NCBI GenBank assembly: GCA_024180945.1
Contig: JAKSGN010000037.1
Coordinates: forward strand, 2,175,501-2,239,500
Length of the DNA: 64,000 nt
Source: Macrophomina tecta
Taxonomy: Eukaryota; Ascomycota; Dothideomycetes; Botryosphaeriales; Botryosphaeriaceae
Reading direction: 5' to 3'
The notes beneath the pieces were generated by a model. That model was not told where the DNA came from and did no database searches. It saw only the letters and a list, made by a program, of their open reading frames with translations. Shown in pieces: positions 1-14,200 of this stretch. A program made the translations under genes and the position numbers. Every line of letters begins with the position of its first letter. Positions within the stretch are counted from its first letter, which is position 1.

Positions 1-3000
1 CGATACGTAAGAGTAGGTATTAGTTCTTAATCGTAATATTATTAAGTTATCGATAGTTAATATAGAGGCGTAACTTGCTATTTTCTTAGAAATAAAGAGA
101 ATTAAATATCTAGCTAATAACGTTAATAGTCGAATATATTCTTATTCGAGGTTCTTCTTAATATATTTCTTTAAGGCTTCTATTTCCTTCTTTAATAAGA
201 AATAGATAGGCTTATAAGCCGGTTTTATTCCTAGCTTAAGCGGAATTTTATAGTTAATATTTAGGTAAGTCTCCCTTTTCTCTTTCTTAGTAAACGGTAA
301 CTAAGTTCTAATATTCTTTAGATACCATTTCTATTTCGGGTATTAGAGGCGTTTCTTATAGTTACTACTATATCTTTAAACTACTATATTATTCTTTCTT
401 AATCCTCGTAGGATTATCTCCTCTAATAGAAGTTAGATAGTTCTTATCCCTTAGCCTTTTCCATTAGGCCCTAGCTAATACTCTTTATTATACCGCCGGT
501 AAGGGTTTAATATATATAAGATAGACCTATTATTTTTAGCGTCGTATACGCCTAAATATCTCTTTTAAGATTATCTAGACGTCTATAAAAGGTTTTAAGG
601 CTACTAATTACTTCCGCGAAGTCTTACTTTTAGCCTTACGCTTTCTCCGCGTAGTTTTACGTAAAATATACTATATCTAATCTTTAGAAATACTTAACTT
701 AGTAGGTCTTACTCCGCTTAAGGCGCTATATTTTATCGAAGAGGCGGCGTCTTATACGCTATAGTTCTAGTTCTATCTTAGGCCTTTCTTAAGGTTGCCG
801 TTAATGCTACTAATACTAGGCCTTACGCTATTATTTAAGTCTTTTGTTTCTTCTAATAATTTAAGGGTATCGTTTTACTTAGTAGGGCTTATTTCTACAG
901 TAGAATTATATTTTACCGAGGAGGCTTCGCCTTCTACGTCGTAGTTCTAGTTCTAACTTATACTACTATCGGAGTCGCCTATATAGTTGCTATATTTAGG
1001 CCTTATACTAGCTACTTCCCGATTTATAGTAGATAAGAGTCGCTATAGGGTGTTTATTAACCCGTTTTTTATACGTAAACCGAATTTTTATAAAAGGTCA
1101 TTAATCTCTTTTTAGAAGATAATTTCGTCTCTTTCGCTAAAGTCGAAGATAGGTTTCTATATTCGGATCTAGGGTATACCTAGGATAATATCGTGCCCGG
1201 GAATACGTTAGATATTAAGGGAAATCTATTCTTAATAGTTCTTAATTTAGAGGGTCGCTTTTTTTATTTCTATCTTTATCTAGCCTTCTCCGTAGACTAA
1301 GCTTTTTTCGTTAAATCCGCTAAGCGGATATAGCTCTTTTTTCTTTCGGTATAGAATCTTATATTATTCTATAAACTCGTTGTGTATAAAGTTTCCGCTT
1401 AATTCTATATCGATTAGAATTCTAATAGGTACTCTATTAAGTATTTCCCGTGTCTTAAATTATTTCTATAGATTTAGTCCGGTGAGAATTTTCGTATTCG
1501 ATATACGTACTACTATATAAAGGAACCTAGACTATAGCCCTTAAGTCGATTCTAATACCGTAGGGCCGTCTAGTTTTTTAGTTTCGGATAGCCGTAGACT
1601 TCGCTATATATATAGTCTTTCTATTTATTAACTTAAAGGTATGCTTGCTTCTAGTTAGTCTATTTATTAGTATATAACTATTTTCGCTAGTAGACTATAT
1701 CCTATCGTATCTAGTATTAGAAAGCTAGCTAGTTAAGTTTCTTATTTAGTATCTACTAGAGCGTGCGGTTTTAAATAGTTATCGTACCGTGCTAATAAAG
1801 AATCCTTACTAACTCTTAGAGAAAGTCGTAGTCTACTTACTATCGAGTAGTTATTTCTTAGTAATAAAGTATTACAAGCGCGGTTTTCTTTATAATAATA
1901 AGTTTATACTTCTTTCCGTCTTACTTAATTCGGGTTTTCTAGAGGGTTTCTTAGCGCTATATCTATAATACTATAAGGGCTAATCCTCTCTCGTAGGAAA
2001 TTTAAATTATCTAGGCGAGTTAATTATTCTCATTCGTTATTTCTACGCTAATCCTATACTTAGCTATAAGGCGCTCGAGTTTTAAAAGAGTTATAGGGTC
2101 CGGTATAGCTTCTACTCCGCTATTTATTAAGTCGTATAGTTCTTCGGTCTCGCTATTTACGAGCTCCTCATCTAAGAAAAAGCTATTAATAATATCGTCG
2201 GTCTCGATAACTTCCTCGTTTCTAGTTATTATACCGAATTATCGAGGTTTATAGAAGTACTATTCTAATATATCCTTACTACTTTGGTGCGTCTAATAGT
2301 CGTCGTTATAGTAGGCTATCTAATATAGCGTATTATAGTTGTCTAGGCGAGATGTAATCGATGCTTTACGCTAGGCGCTCGAGGTCTACTTTTTCTTTTT
2401 CTTATTACGAGGGTTCTACGGGTACTTAGAAGAGAAGTACTTATTACTACTATAGGTAATATAGAGTCGATTCTTATAGCGCTATTTCTATTCGTCCGTC
2501 TAGTTTAGATTAGGTTCTTTAGGCTTTTTATTATTATTTCGACTCTTATTTCTTTTCTTATCGTCTTAACGGTTAGCGGCGTCTAAAGCTATAGTATCTT
2601 CTTCTTCTAATGTAGTACGTTCTCGGCGTAGCTTAGTTATATTCGCTTAATAGCTACCCTTCTTCTCGAACTATTTATTAGTGCATCTCCTGTCTATATC
2701 GGTAGCTAGGCGAATTAGTTTCGAAAGCGTTTCTAGTTCGTTATAGTAGAATATAGCTTCTTTAATCTCGTCCTTTAGGCCGCGGTAGTATAGCTATTAA
2801 AGCGTATAGTCTAAGTATTCTTTAGCGACGTAGGCTACTTCTTAGAATTCGGCTATATAGTCGAGTACGGACTTTTTCTGCTAAATTCTAAAAAGAATCT
2901 AATTAGTACGCTTAGCCTTATTAATAGCACTAAAAGCGTTCTATAGTTATTTAGCGAATGTCCTATAGTCGAAGAAGATAGCCTAGGTCTAAGGCGACTA

Positions 3001-3526
3001 TTACTATTACAGCTTCTCTTAGGTTTCTCGTTTATAAGGTCTAAACTACTTTTCTACTACTCCTCGGAGAAAGATACTAGCGTAGCGAACCTTATCTGCG
3101 TTATTACTAAATTAATCTTTAGCGAAGTATAGATAGTCTTCTAGCTATATAAGAAAGCTCTACGTCTTAGTACGCTCTCTATAGTAAAGGTCCGGCTTTA
3201 GTATCTTAACCTTAGTAGTTAGGTTCCTTATAGGGCTTAGCCTAGTAGTCTAATCCTACCGACCCCTTAGAACGAGATTCTCGACTCGTAGTTTCTAAAT
3301 TATCTATATAAGTTCTCTTATAGTGGGCTCCGTTTACTCCTGTCGAGCGGGCTAAGGGGGCCCGGGAGTTAGTATATAGAAAATAGCTAGACGATTTTAT
3401 CCCGCGCTAATATCCTCTATATTAACCGAGTCTATTACTGTTTTCTAAACTCGTTAGGGGGTAATATCTTACCCGATAAGACTTAATCTCGGAGCCTTCC
3501 TCTCCTTATAAGAATAGTGGTTAAAG
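1..3526 (-). mobile_element. Gypsy retrotransposon E1 (family C), internal part, RIPed, cut by window edge
   Basis: On the minus strand the order from 3526 downwards is leader, gag (about 2600-3200), protease region (about 1100-1500, with a readable DIILGIP-type motif near 1160-1200) and the start of reverse transcriptase (1-290). The RT stretch matches E4 almost codon for codon around positions 20186-20400, including the KPAYKPIY block and the region before the first catalytic Asp. All frames carry TAG/TAA at former Gln/Trp codons, and the RT also has a small indel against E4 near position 85. RT palm, RNase H and integrase lie left of the window. The element is dead as a coding unit. Confidence 0.85.
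2600..3200 (-). pseudogene. gag-like capsid remnant of E1
   Basis: Read through stops, the minus strand gives a run resembling the fungal Retrotrans_gag domain: an ADYIAEF-like segment followed about 25 residues later by YYRGLKDEI. This is the usual order (tail of the capsid domain, then the GL(K/R) helix). Many TAG codons interrupt it. Limits are approximate, and no zinc knuckle could be placed with confidence. Confidence 0.6.
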
Positions 3527-3852
3527 TATAATAAGCGGGCCTCTACCTCTAAGAATCTAAATACTAAAGAGAGAGAAAACCTATCGAGGGGGTTTTCCTT
3601 AAGTAGGTATAAGAAGAGGGTAAGAGTAAGTCGGATACGTAATAAGACTAAGTACTATATATAAAGGCCGTGTTACTAATAGAGTCTAAATTCTATTATT
3701 AAAGTTGACCACGAAGGTTAAAGCTATCTAAGGAGTATAGTTTATATACTCGTAGAAGAGGTCTATAATCTAGTATTAATTCTATTAATTTATTTCTATA
3801 GAGGACAGATTATAGAGATTAAAGAGGTTTAATCTATTTAATCTATATTTAC
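3527..3852 (-). repeat. 5' LTR of E1 (family C), truncated
   Basis: The left end, just after the run reading TTAAAG, matches in reverse complement the 3' end of the family-C LTR at 38228-38666 (the part with the GAGGCCCGC block). Homology continues through the block around 3700-3760, equivalent to about 38450-38490. The opposite end of the LTR (U3 start) is missing; the full copy is 439 bp and only about 326 bp is seen before E2 sequence begins. The right limit is therefore approximate. Confidence 0.7.
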
Positions 3853-6800
3853 CTAGGCGAGAGTATATAGATTAATACTTAGCGTTACGTAATTTATATA
3901 ACTCTTTCTATAAATCTTTCTGCGGCGCGTATCTACGCCCCGCTTTATTCCCTTATTCCGCCTATTTCCTACCCTATAAAGGCTGCGTCGTAATATTAGT
4001 ATAGACTCTTTATAAGCTATAGGCTCGTAATTATAGTTAGCGTAGAATAGGAATTCTTGCATAGCTAATACTTTCGAGCTATTATATGCGAACTATACGA
4101 GCGGTAGTAGCTTAACCTAGTTATCTTACGCGTAGTTAAGATAGTAGCGTAGGTATTATTCTAGCATCTAATTTATCCGTTCTGTCTATCCGTCTATTTA
4201 AGGGTGTGCTGTAGTCGAGAGCTTATACTTAGCTCTAAGCTAACGGGTAAGCATCTACTAGAATTAGAATATAAATAGCCGATTTTTATCTAATACGAGC
4301 TCTTCTAGTAATCCGTAATTACCGAGGATTATTCTAAGAAATATATAGGCGAGTTCTTTCGTATTTACCATCTTAAGATATAGTAAGTAGTATACGTACT
4401 TTATTATTCTATTAACGATAACTAAGATCGAGTTATACTTAATTTTAGTAAGCGGTTCTTTTAACTTAGGGAGGTCCGTAATAAAGTCTAGCGAGATAGA
4501 TTACTAAGGGCGCTTTAGTACCAGTAGCGGCTAAAGTAGTTTATAGGGTATATATCTCGTGGCCTTACTTTTAATATAAAGGTTATATTACGAGACTACC
4601 TATTAAACGATTCTTCTAAGTTCTAAAAAGTAGTAGCTTTTTATAATTCGCTCTATCGTCTTGTCTATTTCTTAATAACCGTATACTAGGGCTTTATATA
4701 TATTCTTTACGAGCTCTTCCCGTAGTTTAACCGGAACATAGACTAATTCTAAAAATAGAATTATACTATCTACGTTTCTAGTTACTTAGAAGTCGTCTTT
4801 AAGCTCTTTAATTTCTTAGACTATTATATTATCTACGTAGGCTTTTTAGATCTTTTACTTCTATTCGTTGCCTTCGAGGCGTATCGCTGGGGCGAATAGT
4901 CTAACTAGGATAAGCGAGTCGTTTAGTTCTTTCTTAAGCTATATTTATTCTAGACTATAAATAGCTATAATCTAGCGGCTATAGCTAGTAGGTATAAGAG
5001 ACCCGTTCTTCTATATATTAAGTATTATAGATTACGGACCTAGTTTTTCTTTAATATAGTTAGCTCGTCTACTTAGCGCATCTACGCGAGCGTTCTTAGA
5101 TTTCTTTCTATAGGTAATCTTTATATTATAGAACGCTAGCTCTTTAGCCTACTGAATCTATCATTAGTTTAATTTCTTAGTAGTGGTAAAGTGCGAGAGG
5201 TTCTTATAGTTATAGTAGACTATAATCTAATACTTAGCACCTTCGAGGTAGTGTCTCTATTCTTTAAAAGCCGTAACTATAGCTAAGAATTCTTTATTAT
5301 AGACGTTATAGTTCTTCTCGGTAAATATTATTTTTCTTAAGTAGTAGGTAATAGGGTATAGTCTATCTTCTTTATTTCGCTAACTAAGTACGGCTTCTAT
5401 AGCGTAGTCTAAAGCATTGGTTTCTACCGTAATTAGTAGATCTAGGTTATAGAGCCCTAGAACCGGTGCTTCTATAAATATCTACTTTAGTAAGTCGAAC
5501 GCTCGTTATTACTTTTCTCTCTATATAAACCTATATTCCTTTTTAGTAATATCGGTTAGAGGTGCCGCTATTTTAGCGTAGTTTATAATAAACTTCTAAT
5601 AAAAGTTAGTAAATCTAAGAAAGAATTATACTTCTTTAATAGTTTACGGTATTAGCTAGTCTCTAATTACGTCTAGTTTCTTATCGTCTATACCGATATA
5701 TCCTAGAATAATAATAAACCCTAGGTATTTTATTCTTTACATATACTATTCGCTCTTTTCTAGGGCTACTTAGAGATTTCGTTTATCTAAGGCCTTTAGA
5801 ACTTTTCTTACGTACTTAGTATGTTTCTCGAGCATCTTCGAGTATATTAGAATATTATCTAGGTAAGCTAAGGCGAATATATCTAAATACGAACGTAGGG
5901 TATCGTTAACTAAGCTCTAGAAGATAGCCGGTACATTAGTAAGCCTGAAAGGTATTACTATATACTTATAATATCTAAATCGCGTTTAGAACGCTATTTT
6001 CTATTCTTTATCTTTCTTAATATAGACTAGGTAGTAATCTTCTCGGAGGTCTAGTTTCGTAAAGAACTTAGTATTGCGAAGCTTATTCTATAATTCGTTA
6101 ATACGAGGTAGTAGGTATTAGTTTTTTACTATAATATTATTTAGCTATCTATAGTTAACGTAGAGGCGGAGCTTACTATTCTTTTTTAGAATAAATAGAA
6201 TAGAGTATCCTACTAGCGACTATAAGGGTCGTATATATTCTCGTTCTAGATTTTTATCAATATATTTTATAATACTTTAGCCTCTATCTTAGACAAGGAG
6301 TAAATAGGCTTAAAAGTAGATTATATTCCCGGGAGTAGGGGTATCTTATAATTCTATAGCTAATACTCTAGTAGTTATTCTTTATCTCTTTCTTAGAATA
6401 TTCTTAGTATATTCTAGAACTTCTATAGAACTATCTCTAATTTTAGTATAGGTGCTAATTTATTCTTAGTAGGCCTTATAATTCTGCTAAGGTCTACGCT
6501 ATTCTTAGCTACCGAAATGCCTTTATTGTTATAGCTCTTATACCCGAGGGGACTAGTACTTACTTTATCCGAGTAGCTATACTATCTATTAAGCCTCTAG
6601 GGGTAGTCTTCTTTAATTAGTTTTAGGCTATTCTTATTCTTATCCATAAGGCCCCGTGTTATACGAGTAAGAATTTTTTACTTAGTATTCTTACTAGGTT
6701 TTACGTAAATTATATAGGCCTTTTCTCCTCGTCTTATTATAAGTTTTAGCGTTCGGTAGCTAATAGTCTTAATATCTATAGGTCCGTTATTATCCCGCTA

Positions 6801-7230
6801 TCTTAGCTTAGAGGTTTCGCTCTAGCTCTTAGGCTCTAGCGCTTTTTTTTAGCTCTATTAGCTTCTTCTTACCGTTGCGAGGTAGCGTCTATAGTATTTA
6901 TTAGAAAACGTAATAGTCTCTATTCTTTAGCTAATATACGGCTCGTAAGTCTTTAGCTATAATATTCCGAGAATAATATCGTGTCTAGGGATTATTATTA
7001 TGTCGAGGTTAATCCGTTCTCGGTAATTACTAATAGTAAGGGGTGCTTTTCCTATTTTAATTTATATCTAGCTATTTTTGTATTTCGCTAGAAAGCCGTC
7101 TACCGTGCTTAGCCGATAAGGGTAATTCTTAGCTTACTAGGGTAGTTAGTTCTTAACGATAAACTTAGAATTAATAAATATGCCTTATACGCTATTATCG
7201 ATTATAGCCATTGCCTTTTTCCCGTAGAAT
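3853..7230 (-). pseudogene. pol remnant of E2: protease, RT, RNase H, integrase
   Basis: Protease: an AIIDNS-like motif near 7185-7215, the RIPed form of the retropepsin D-S/T-G site. RT: the palm box reads [10 protein letters not shown] at about 5840-5885, i.e. YLDD with the second Asp codon changed to Asn by G-to-A. RNase H: an ETNALDYAI motif and a later YYNYKNL (from a DHKNL-type block) between about 5160 and 5440. Integrase: matches B1 integrase over about 4070-4300. A stop-free 69-codon stretch at 3853-4062 lies at the damaged C-terminal end; it is a chance survivor in a decayed gene rather than a separate gene. Confidence 0.8.
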
Positions 7231-8399
7231 ATAACTAGGATATATAAAAGTCGATATAGGTTTAATCTAGTAGGTATAATTCCGTTTACTATACGTATAA
7301 CCTAGTTAAGGGACCTATCTAACGGCCCCTTCTAGGGTTCTTATCTAGGGGAGCCGTCTAGTTTTTTAATATAGGTCGTCCTATTATTTTATAACGGATA
7401 TACTCGTTCTATTTATTAACTAGAATTAGGGTGTCTTTCTATTACGTCTATTTACTACGTTTAATTAGTCGTCTCTAGTAGATTTACCCGTTTCGGACCT
7501 AATACTAGAAGGTAGACATATCGTATTTTTCGTAGAATATCTATTATAAGGTGCCCCTGTCCCTAGTTACTATATCGTACTAATAAAGAGTATAGGCTAT
7601 ATCGCGGAGATATTATAGGTCTTATCGTTATTATACCCCCTATACTTCGTTCTCTAGTTAAGATACGAGTTTATCGGCCGTCTCGAGTAGTAATTCTTTC
7701 TAGAAATTCTAGGTATTATCTTACTATACGCGTACGTATATCTTTTCTTGCTATATCTTATATTACTGCGTCCCGAGGTTAATTATAGGGCCTAGAATCT
7801 AGGTAACCATAGGCTCTAGGCTATTAGTAATACGGCGTGTCTCTTCGTATCGGGTTAGGTGTTTAGTTATTCTTATAAGTATAGCTTTATTCTACTATTA
7901 CTCGTTATCGGTCGTGCTTAATTCTAGAATACTATTATATAGTTCCCCCGTATCGCTATCGACTAGGTTCTCGTTATTAAAAAAGGCTTTAATAAGCTCT
8001 TTCTTTATTCTTAGGGTTACGTTAACATATTATAGCTTCTTAGGGTACTAGCCGGTGGCGTCCTTATCGCTCTAGTAAGTAGTATAGTTATTATCGTAAT
8101 AGACCGTCTAGCTAAACTTCTAATACTCGGGGCTCTAGCTTTTTTTGCGTCGCTTATTAAATTCGGCGAAGGGGTTTTCTTATTTAGTAACTATAGAGAC
8201 TTCTCAGTTTTCTAGTTCTTACGTTATAGCTAAGACTTATTTATTCTTCTTAAGATAGTAATATATCTTTTTCTAGGTTTTACTATAATAGACGTATAGT
8301 TCTTTTTTAAATCTTTATTTTTACTTTAGAGTCTATTCTTTACATCGTTTTTTCTTATAATCGTTATTTTTTTTCTTATAGTAGTTATTTCTTTTAGGT

Positions 8400-9250
8400 A
8401 GGTTATTCCGGCGATTAATATTATCTAGTTCTATAGTATCTCCTCCTTCCTAAGTATATCTAGGGCGCGTTAGGCGTGAAGTATTAGCTCTATAGTTTAC
8501 CTTATACTTCTCGGATTAGCACTCAAAGAGGTAGTTATCGCATTTAATAGCTAGCTTAATAAGCTCGTCTAGAGTCTTAGAATTATCTTATATTATAAGT
8601 TAGTCTTTAACTCTTTTCTTAAGTCCTCGGTAGTAGTAGTCTATAAGGGCGCGGTCGGACTAGTTATCTAGATACGCTACGGTCTTTTAGAATTCTATAG
8701 TATAGTCCACTACTAAGGTCTTCTAGTAAATATTTATAATAGCTTATCGGGCCTTATTAACCTCGTTGAGGTCTCCGAAGCTTTACTTAATCTAGGTTAC
8801 GAAGTACTTATAGCTATTAAAGACTTTCTTAGTATCTTCTTTACGTACTTTTAGTTCTTTCTCTATTTAGTCTCTAAGGTAGGACTCGAACCACTATACT
8901 ATAATATCGCGGAGATAGGTAGCTACGAATATTATCTTTTTATCGTCGGTAGGAAAGTCTCTAGAGTTAAAGAAGAAGTATAGGTCGAGTTATAAGAGAA
9001 AGATTTAGAGCTTCTTTTAATTACTATAAAATAGATCTAGCTTAGCCGTCTTCGTGCTTTTATTAGGGGGTTAAGTCATTGTTAATACTAGAGTATAAAC
9101 GGGTATCGGGATAGGATTTATCGAAATAGCTTAGTTGCGAAGTTCGCCTATTTATTAATAGAGCTAAGTATTCTTATTAGTCTACTTCTAGAGTTATCTA
9201 CGTAGTTCGCCGATCTAGCCTTACATGTCTTAAATAATCTAAAAGAGGTC
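8400..9250 (-). pseudogene. gag remnant of E2
   Basis: Homologous, by long shared runs with RIP-type differences, to the gag regions of B1 (about 24240-24900) and B2 (about 45130-45700), on the opposite strand. It encodes a family-B capsid-like protein when read through stops. No complete zinc knuckle was identified. Limits are approximate. Confidence 0.65.
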
Positions 9251-9401
9251 GGCTATAGTTAGCTATAGAGAATCGTTATTATTTATATTAACGTCATTTA
9301 TTATATTACTTAGTTAGCGTTAAGTATCGGGTAATACTATCTTATTATTAAATATTTCTCTTCTCGGAACTACCTTCTCTTTATAAGAATAATAGTTAAA
9401 G

Positions 9402-10131
9402 TATAACGGCAGCCTCTTCTACTAGGCTTTAGAATCGCCTAGTAGGGTTAGATAGCTAAAGGGTTTACCTTAAAGAATAAGAGAAGGATAAAGAATTAGA
9501 ACGATAGTAGTAATTACGTAATATATCGGTACGCGGTGCGCGTTAGGCTTATTACCTCTAATAGGGTTATATTAGAACTTTAAATTAACTATAAAGGTTA
9601 AATTACTATCTAGTAAGTATATCTATATACTATAGAAGAACTATAATAATCTAGGTCAATATAGCTAGATTAAAGTAGCTAGATTAATAGTATTAGATTA
9701 AGGTTCTTAGATTAAGTTAATCCTAGTGGGTTCTTATAGGGCCTATGTAACTCGGGCGCTAACACCTATTTTTTAGAATTTAATTTCTAACTTTCTTCTA
9801 TAAACGATAGCGATGTTCGCCTTATTTACTATCGCGTAACGTACTCTTTTATTAGTTTTCTAGATTCTGCCCGCGGCCCTTACTAAGAAAGTATTATTCT
9901 TATAGGCTATAGTCCCTTATAACTTCGTTTAGTCTTTCTTATGCGGGCCCTATTTTCTTAAGGGAATTATTTTTCTATAGAATTTAGTAGCGTTACTTAT
10001 TTTCTAACTAAGCTCTCTAAGCGCCGTTTTTCGGCGATTAGTAATTCCTTACGGGATTTCCTTCTATAAGAATTTCTATTCTCTAGGAAATATTTACCCG
10101 TACGGAACCGCTGCTTATAGGGTTCGTAATA
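9402..10131 (-). repeat. 5' LTR of E2 (family B variant)
   Basis: The stretch 9402-9780 matches in reverse complement the 3' half of the family-B LTRs (for example 23490-23875), including the end that abuts the conserved leader. Beyond 9780 similarity is weak, but a sequence equivalent to the LTR start (TATTACGAACCC on the minus strand) is found at 10131, giving a length of 730 bp against about 780 bp in B1, B2 and B3. The U3 half appears diverged. The first half is firm, the outer boundary tentative. Confidence 0.55.
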
Positions 10132-10249
10132 CTTATCTAGAATTTTTAAGCTACTATATAGCGCCTCGAACTCGGCTAACGAGAGTAATCCGAATAAATA
10201 GCTCGCCTAATCTAAAACCTAACTCCCGCGACTACCTATCTAACATAGA

Positions 10250-11280
10250 CCCCGATAACTAACTAGAAAGTTATGTAAGAACCCGCCTTAAACCCTAAAC
10301 CCGTAGATCTAGTCGCACCTCTAGCCTTTAAACTAAAAATTAAGGCCCTAGATATATTTAATAGGGCTAGAGGGTAACTAGATAAATTTCTATAATAAAT
10401 TTAAATATACTTCTATATATATCGAACCTCCTTTAAGATAATATCTAGAAGGTACTATTCGCTAGCTTCTATCTAAAGAGTAATACCGCTAGATAGTTTA
10501 AACCCTACTAAATTAACTAGAACGGCACTAAGCTATACAAAGAAACTAAAGAAATTATTAATAGTTTTAAAAAATTTACTAAGGCACTACGTGCTATATT
10601 TAATAATAAAAATTACTACTAAGATACCGCCTATTAAATCTACTACTTAAAATAAACCGGATTACTCGCTAACTATACTACCCGGTTCTAACTATATACC
10701 TTACACCTTAAATAGAACAACGAGGTCTTACGTATACTTTACTACGAGGGACTTAAGAACTATATTAAGAATAAATTCGCCCGTACTAAGCTACCTACTA
10801 TATATTAGAAAATAGTATATACTATAATCTAGATTAACTTACGTATATATAATCGCTTCCGGGAGACGGGAAGATTTTCTAAAAACGTTACTAATACCGC
10901 CTAACCCCGTAATAGTCTACTACTAGGGAACCCTATAGACCTAGATACTAACTAATAAAGAACCCCCCGGCTAACACTAAAAGAAAAACAATGCCGACGT
11001 AAAAAGAGTCTTTACTTTTACTATAGAAAGTATAGATATATTAGTAGAAACTATCTAGATAAGTAGACTAGTAATTAGTAGACTAATAATAAAAGAACTA
11101 CCTCGGCTACTAAAGAATAATCTAAAACTTTCGATTATAATACTCTCTACTAGTCTATCTATAGCATTAAAGCCTACCTAACTTACTAAGAAGCTAAGAA
11201 TATTAGCAAATACTACCTAAAAAACTAGAAACGCCTACTAAACTAGGGCTATAGTAGGCGAGCCCCCTACCCTATAGAAC
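10250..11280 (+). pseudogene. gag remnant of E3
   Basis: Through the stops one reads FKKFTKALRAIF, then about 25 residues later TGLLANYTTRF, then YYEGLKNYIK. This is the characteristic order of the Retrotrans_gag domain of fungal and plant chromoviruses, which forms the virus-like-particle capsid. Gln codons have become TAA/TAG. The zinc-knuckle segment expected near 11220-11280 is too damaged to call. Confidence 0.75.
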
Positions 11281-14200
11281 TATAGTAGTATTAACCGAAA
11301 ATACTATAGAATACCTACTAGAGAATAAAGGAGACTTAGTAGAATATAGAAACTACTAGGTTATTATAATAAAGATTAATAGACGCTAAGCTCTTACTCT
11401 TATTAACTTAGTATTATAAGGGAACTACGTCTTAAACCAATTTATAGAAAAAGCTAACCTAAAACCCTAAGAAAAGAACTAACCCTATTAGCTAAAAATA
11501 GTTAATAGATTACCTAGCTCCTTTAGAGATAAAAAAGTAATTATTAAAACCCTAAAACTAATTCTTAAGTATAAAGACTATAGAGAATACATCTATTTAG
11601 ACGTTACTAAGATTTCTAAGTACGATATTATTCTCGGCATCCCTTAGTAAAAGAAATAGAAAGTATAATATAACTAAAATAACGAAAAAATTATCCTTAA
11701 GTCTAGAAAATAAAATTAAAAAGAACTAGAATAGAAACTATATACTATAGCTAAATCTATTACCTACGTAAGCCTAATCTTAAAAGCTATGCTAGAAAGG
11801 ACACGAAAGAAGAAGTAAGTAATTAAAATAATATAGTACCGCTCTACTACTACGAATAAAGAATAAACCTAATAGATTAGTATTACTAGACGAGAAGAAC
11901 TAGACTACCTAATATCCGTAGAAAGAGATAATCCTACTAGAATATATAAATAGTACCTTAATAGTATTTCTAAGAAATACTACCGGTTTAAGAAGATTTT
12001 TAGAGAAAAAATTAAAGACGCGCTACTAAAATACTAACTATAGAACTATAAGATTAATCTAAAACTAGATACCGAACCTCGATTTAAGCTATTATACCTA
12101 ATATTAAAAAAAGAATTATAAGCGATAAGAGAATACCTAGATCTATTATTAAAGAAAGAATATATCCGACCCTTCTAGTCTTTAGTAGAATTACCTATTC
12201 TCTTCGTACTAAAACTAGGAGGTAAGTTACGCCTCTATATAGATTATAGATCTTTAAACGATATTACTATTAAAAACTGCTACCTCCTACCCCGTATTAA
12301 CGAACTAAGAGATCGCCTCTTAGAAGTATAATTTTTTACTAAACTAGATCTACGGGACGGATACTACCTTATCTAAATTAAAGAAGAATATAAATAGAAA
12401 ACTATATTTTAAATCTAATACGGCCTATATAAATATTTAGTAATACTCTTTAGACTTACTAATGCCTCTATTACGTTTTAAGCCCTTATTAACTACGTCT
12501 TATATAAATACCTAGATAGATTCTATATAGCTTACCTTAACGATATTCTAATTTACTTAGAAATCCTAGAAGAATATAAGAAATACGTCTCTAAGATTCT
12601 CTAGAAACTACTTAAATATAGCCTCTTAGTTAAACTGAAAAAATACACCTTCTATACCTAGAAGGTTAAATTCCTAGACTTTATTATCGAACTAGGGAAA
12701 GTAGTTATAGACCTAAGAAAGATAGAAAATATTCTAAAATAGCCCGAACTAAGAAACGTTAAAGAAGTATAAGCCTTCTTAGAATTTACTAACTTTTACT
12801 AGTAGTTTATTAAATGATACTTCTATATAGCCGAACCGCTAATCCGACTTATCTAAAAGAATACCTTATTTACCTAAAAAGAACTATAATAGAAAGCGTT
12901 TAACTAACTTAAAAGAGCCTTCGTAGAAGCCCTTATATTAATTATATTTAATTCTAATAAGCTCCTCTATCTCGAAACTAATATATTTAACTACGCTATT
13001 AGCGCTACTCTTAGCTAGCTAGATAATAAGAAAAGATTATATTCTATCGCGTACTACTTTCGTAAAATATTACCTACAGAACTTAACTACGAGATATATA
13101 ATAAAGAACTACTCGCAATTATTATAGTATTTAAGAAATAGCGATATTACCTTAAGAAAGCTAACTACGAAATCACGGTATATTCGAATTATAAGAACCT
13201 AGAATACTTTATAACTACTAAGATATTAAATAAAAGATAAGTATAATAGATAGAATAACTCGCTTTCTTCTACTTTAAGATCTACTACCGTAAAGAAAAC
13301 GAAAATAGTAAAGCGAACGTACTTAGCTATAGAGCTAATTACGTAGAAGAAAAGCCGGAATTATCGCTAGTAGTACTTAGATAAAATGATAATAGTATAT
13401 TAGGCCCTAACCGCCCCTAAATTATCGAAGAACTCGATATACTATAAAAAAAATAAATACTAGTATCTATTATAAGACTAAAAAGCTCTATCGACGATAA
13501 TAAGCCCCTAAGAGCCCTAACGCCCGAATAGAAACCCAAAGATAATAAGAAACTATAAAATAAAGAATCTATATCTATACTAGAAAAAACTATAAAAGAA
13601 GTAGTAAATAAAGAAAAAGATAATATCGCTACTTAAAAATAAATTATCTAAAGAAAATATAATAATAACCCGCTATTCTAAAAACTACTATAACGAATAG
13701 ATACCCCTAAATATAATAACCACGACCTAGTCTAAGATTATAGAGGTAATATACTATTTCGTAGAAAAATTTATATACTAATACCTCTACGTAAACGGCT
13801 AATAAAGAAATACTACGAGTTCATAGTTTATAAATACCTAGGAATTATAAGAACCTTAGAACGACTTATAAGATACTTCTATTTTTCCTAAATAAGAAAA
13901 ATAGTAGAAAAAGTTATTTAAAAATATAACAAATATGTAAAAAATAAGGCGGTATAATACGTACTATACGAATAACTATAGCTTATTATAACGCTAACTA
14001 AACCTTAGAAATTAGTTATAATAGACTTTATTACTAACCTACTAATTTTAGTAGACCCCGTAACTAAAATATAATATAACGCCATTCTAGTCATCGTTAA
14101 TCGTCTAATAAAATAGGCATACTTTATTTCTTATAATAAGAAAATTAAAGCGAAGGGCTACGCCTACCTCTTTCTTAGATATATTTTCGCCTACTACGGG

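Larger units (their letters stand above)
3853..9401 (-). mobile_element. Gypsy retrotransposon E2 (family B), internal part, RIPed
   Basis: Minus-strand order from 9401 downwards: a leader nearly identical to those of B1 and B2, gag (about 8400-9250), protease (about 6950-7230), RT (about 5610-6340), RNase H (about 5160-5540) and integrase (about 4070-4850). The integrase C-terminal part loses family-B homology below about 4010, and no 3' LTR follows; instead the truncated E1 LTR begins at 3852. E2 is thus truncated at its 3' end, probably at the junction with E1. Stops fall at Gln/Trp codons throughout. Confidence 0.85.

Noticed and set aside
3527..10131. E1 and E2 as one element sharing an LTR
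   Set aside because: Their LTRs belong to different families (C and B) and RT sequences match different partners (E4 and B1).
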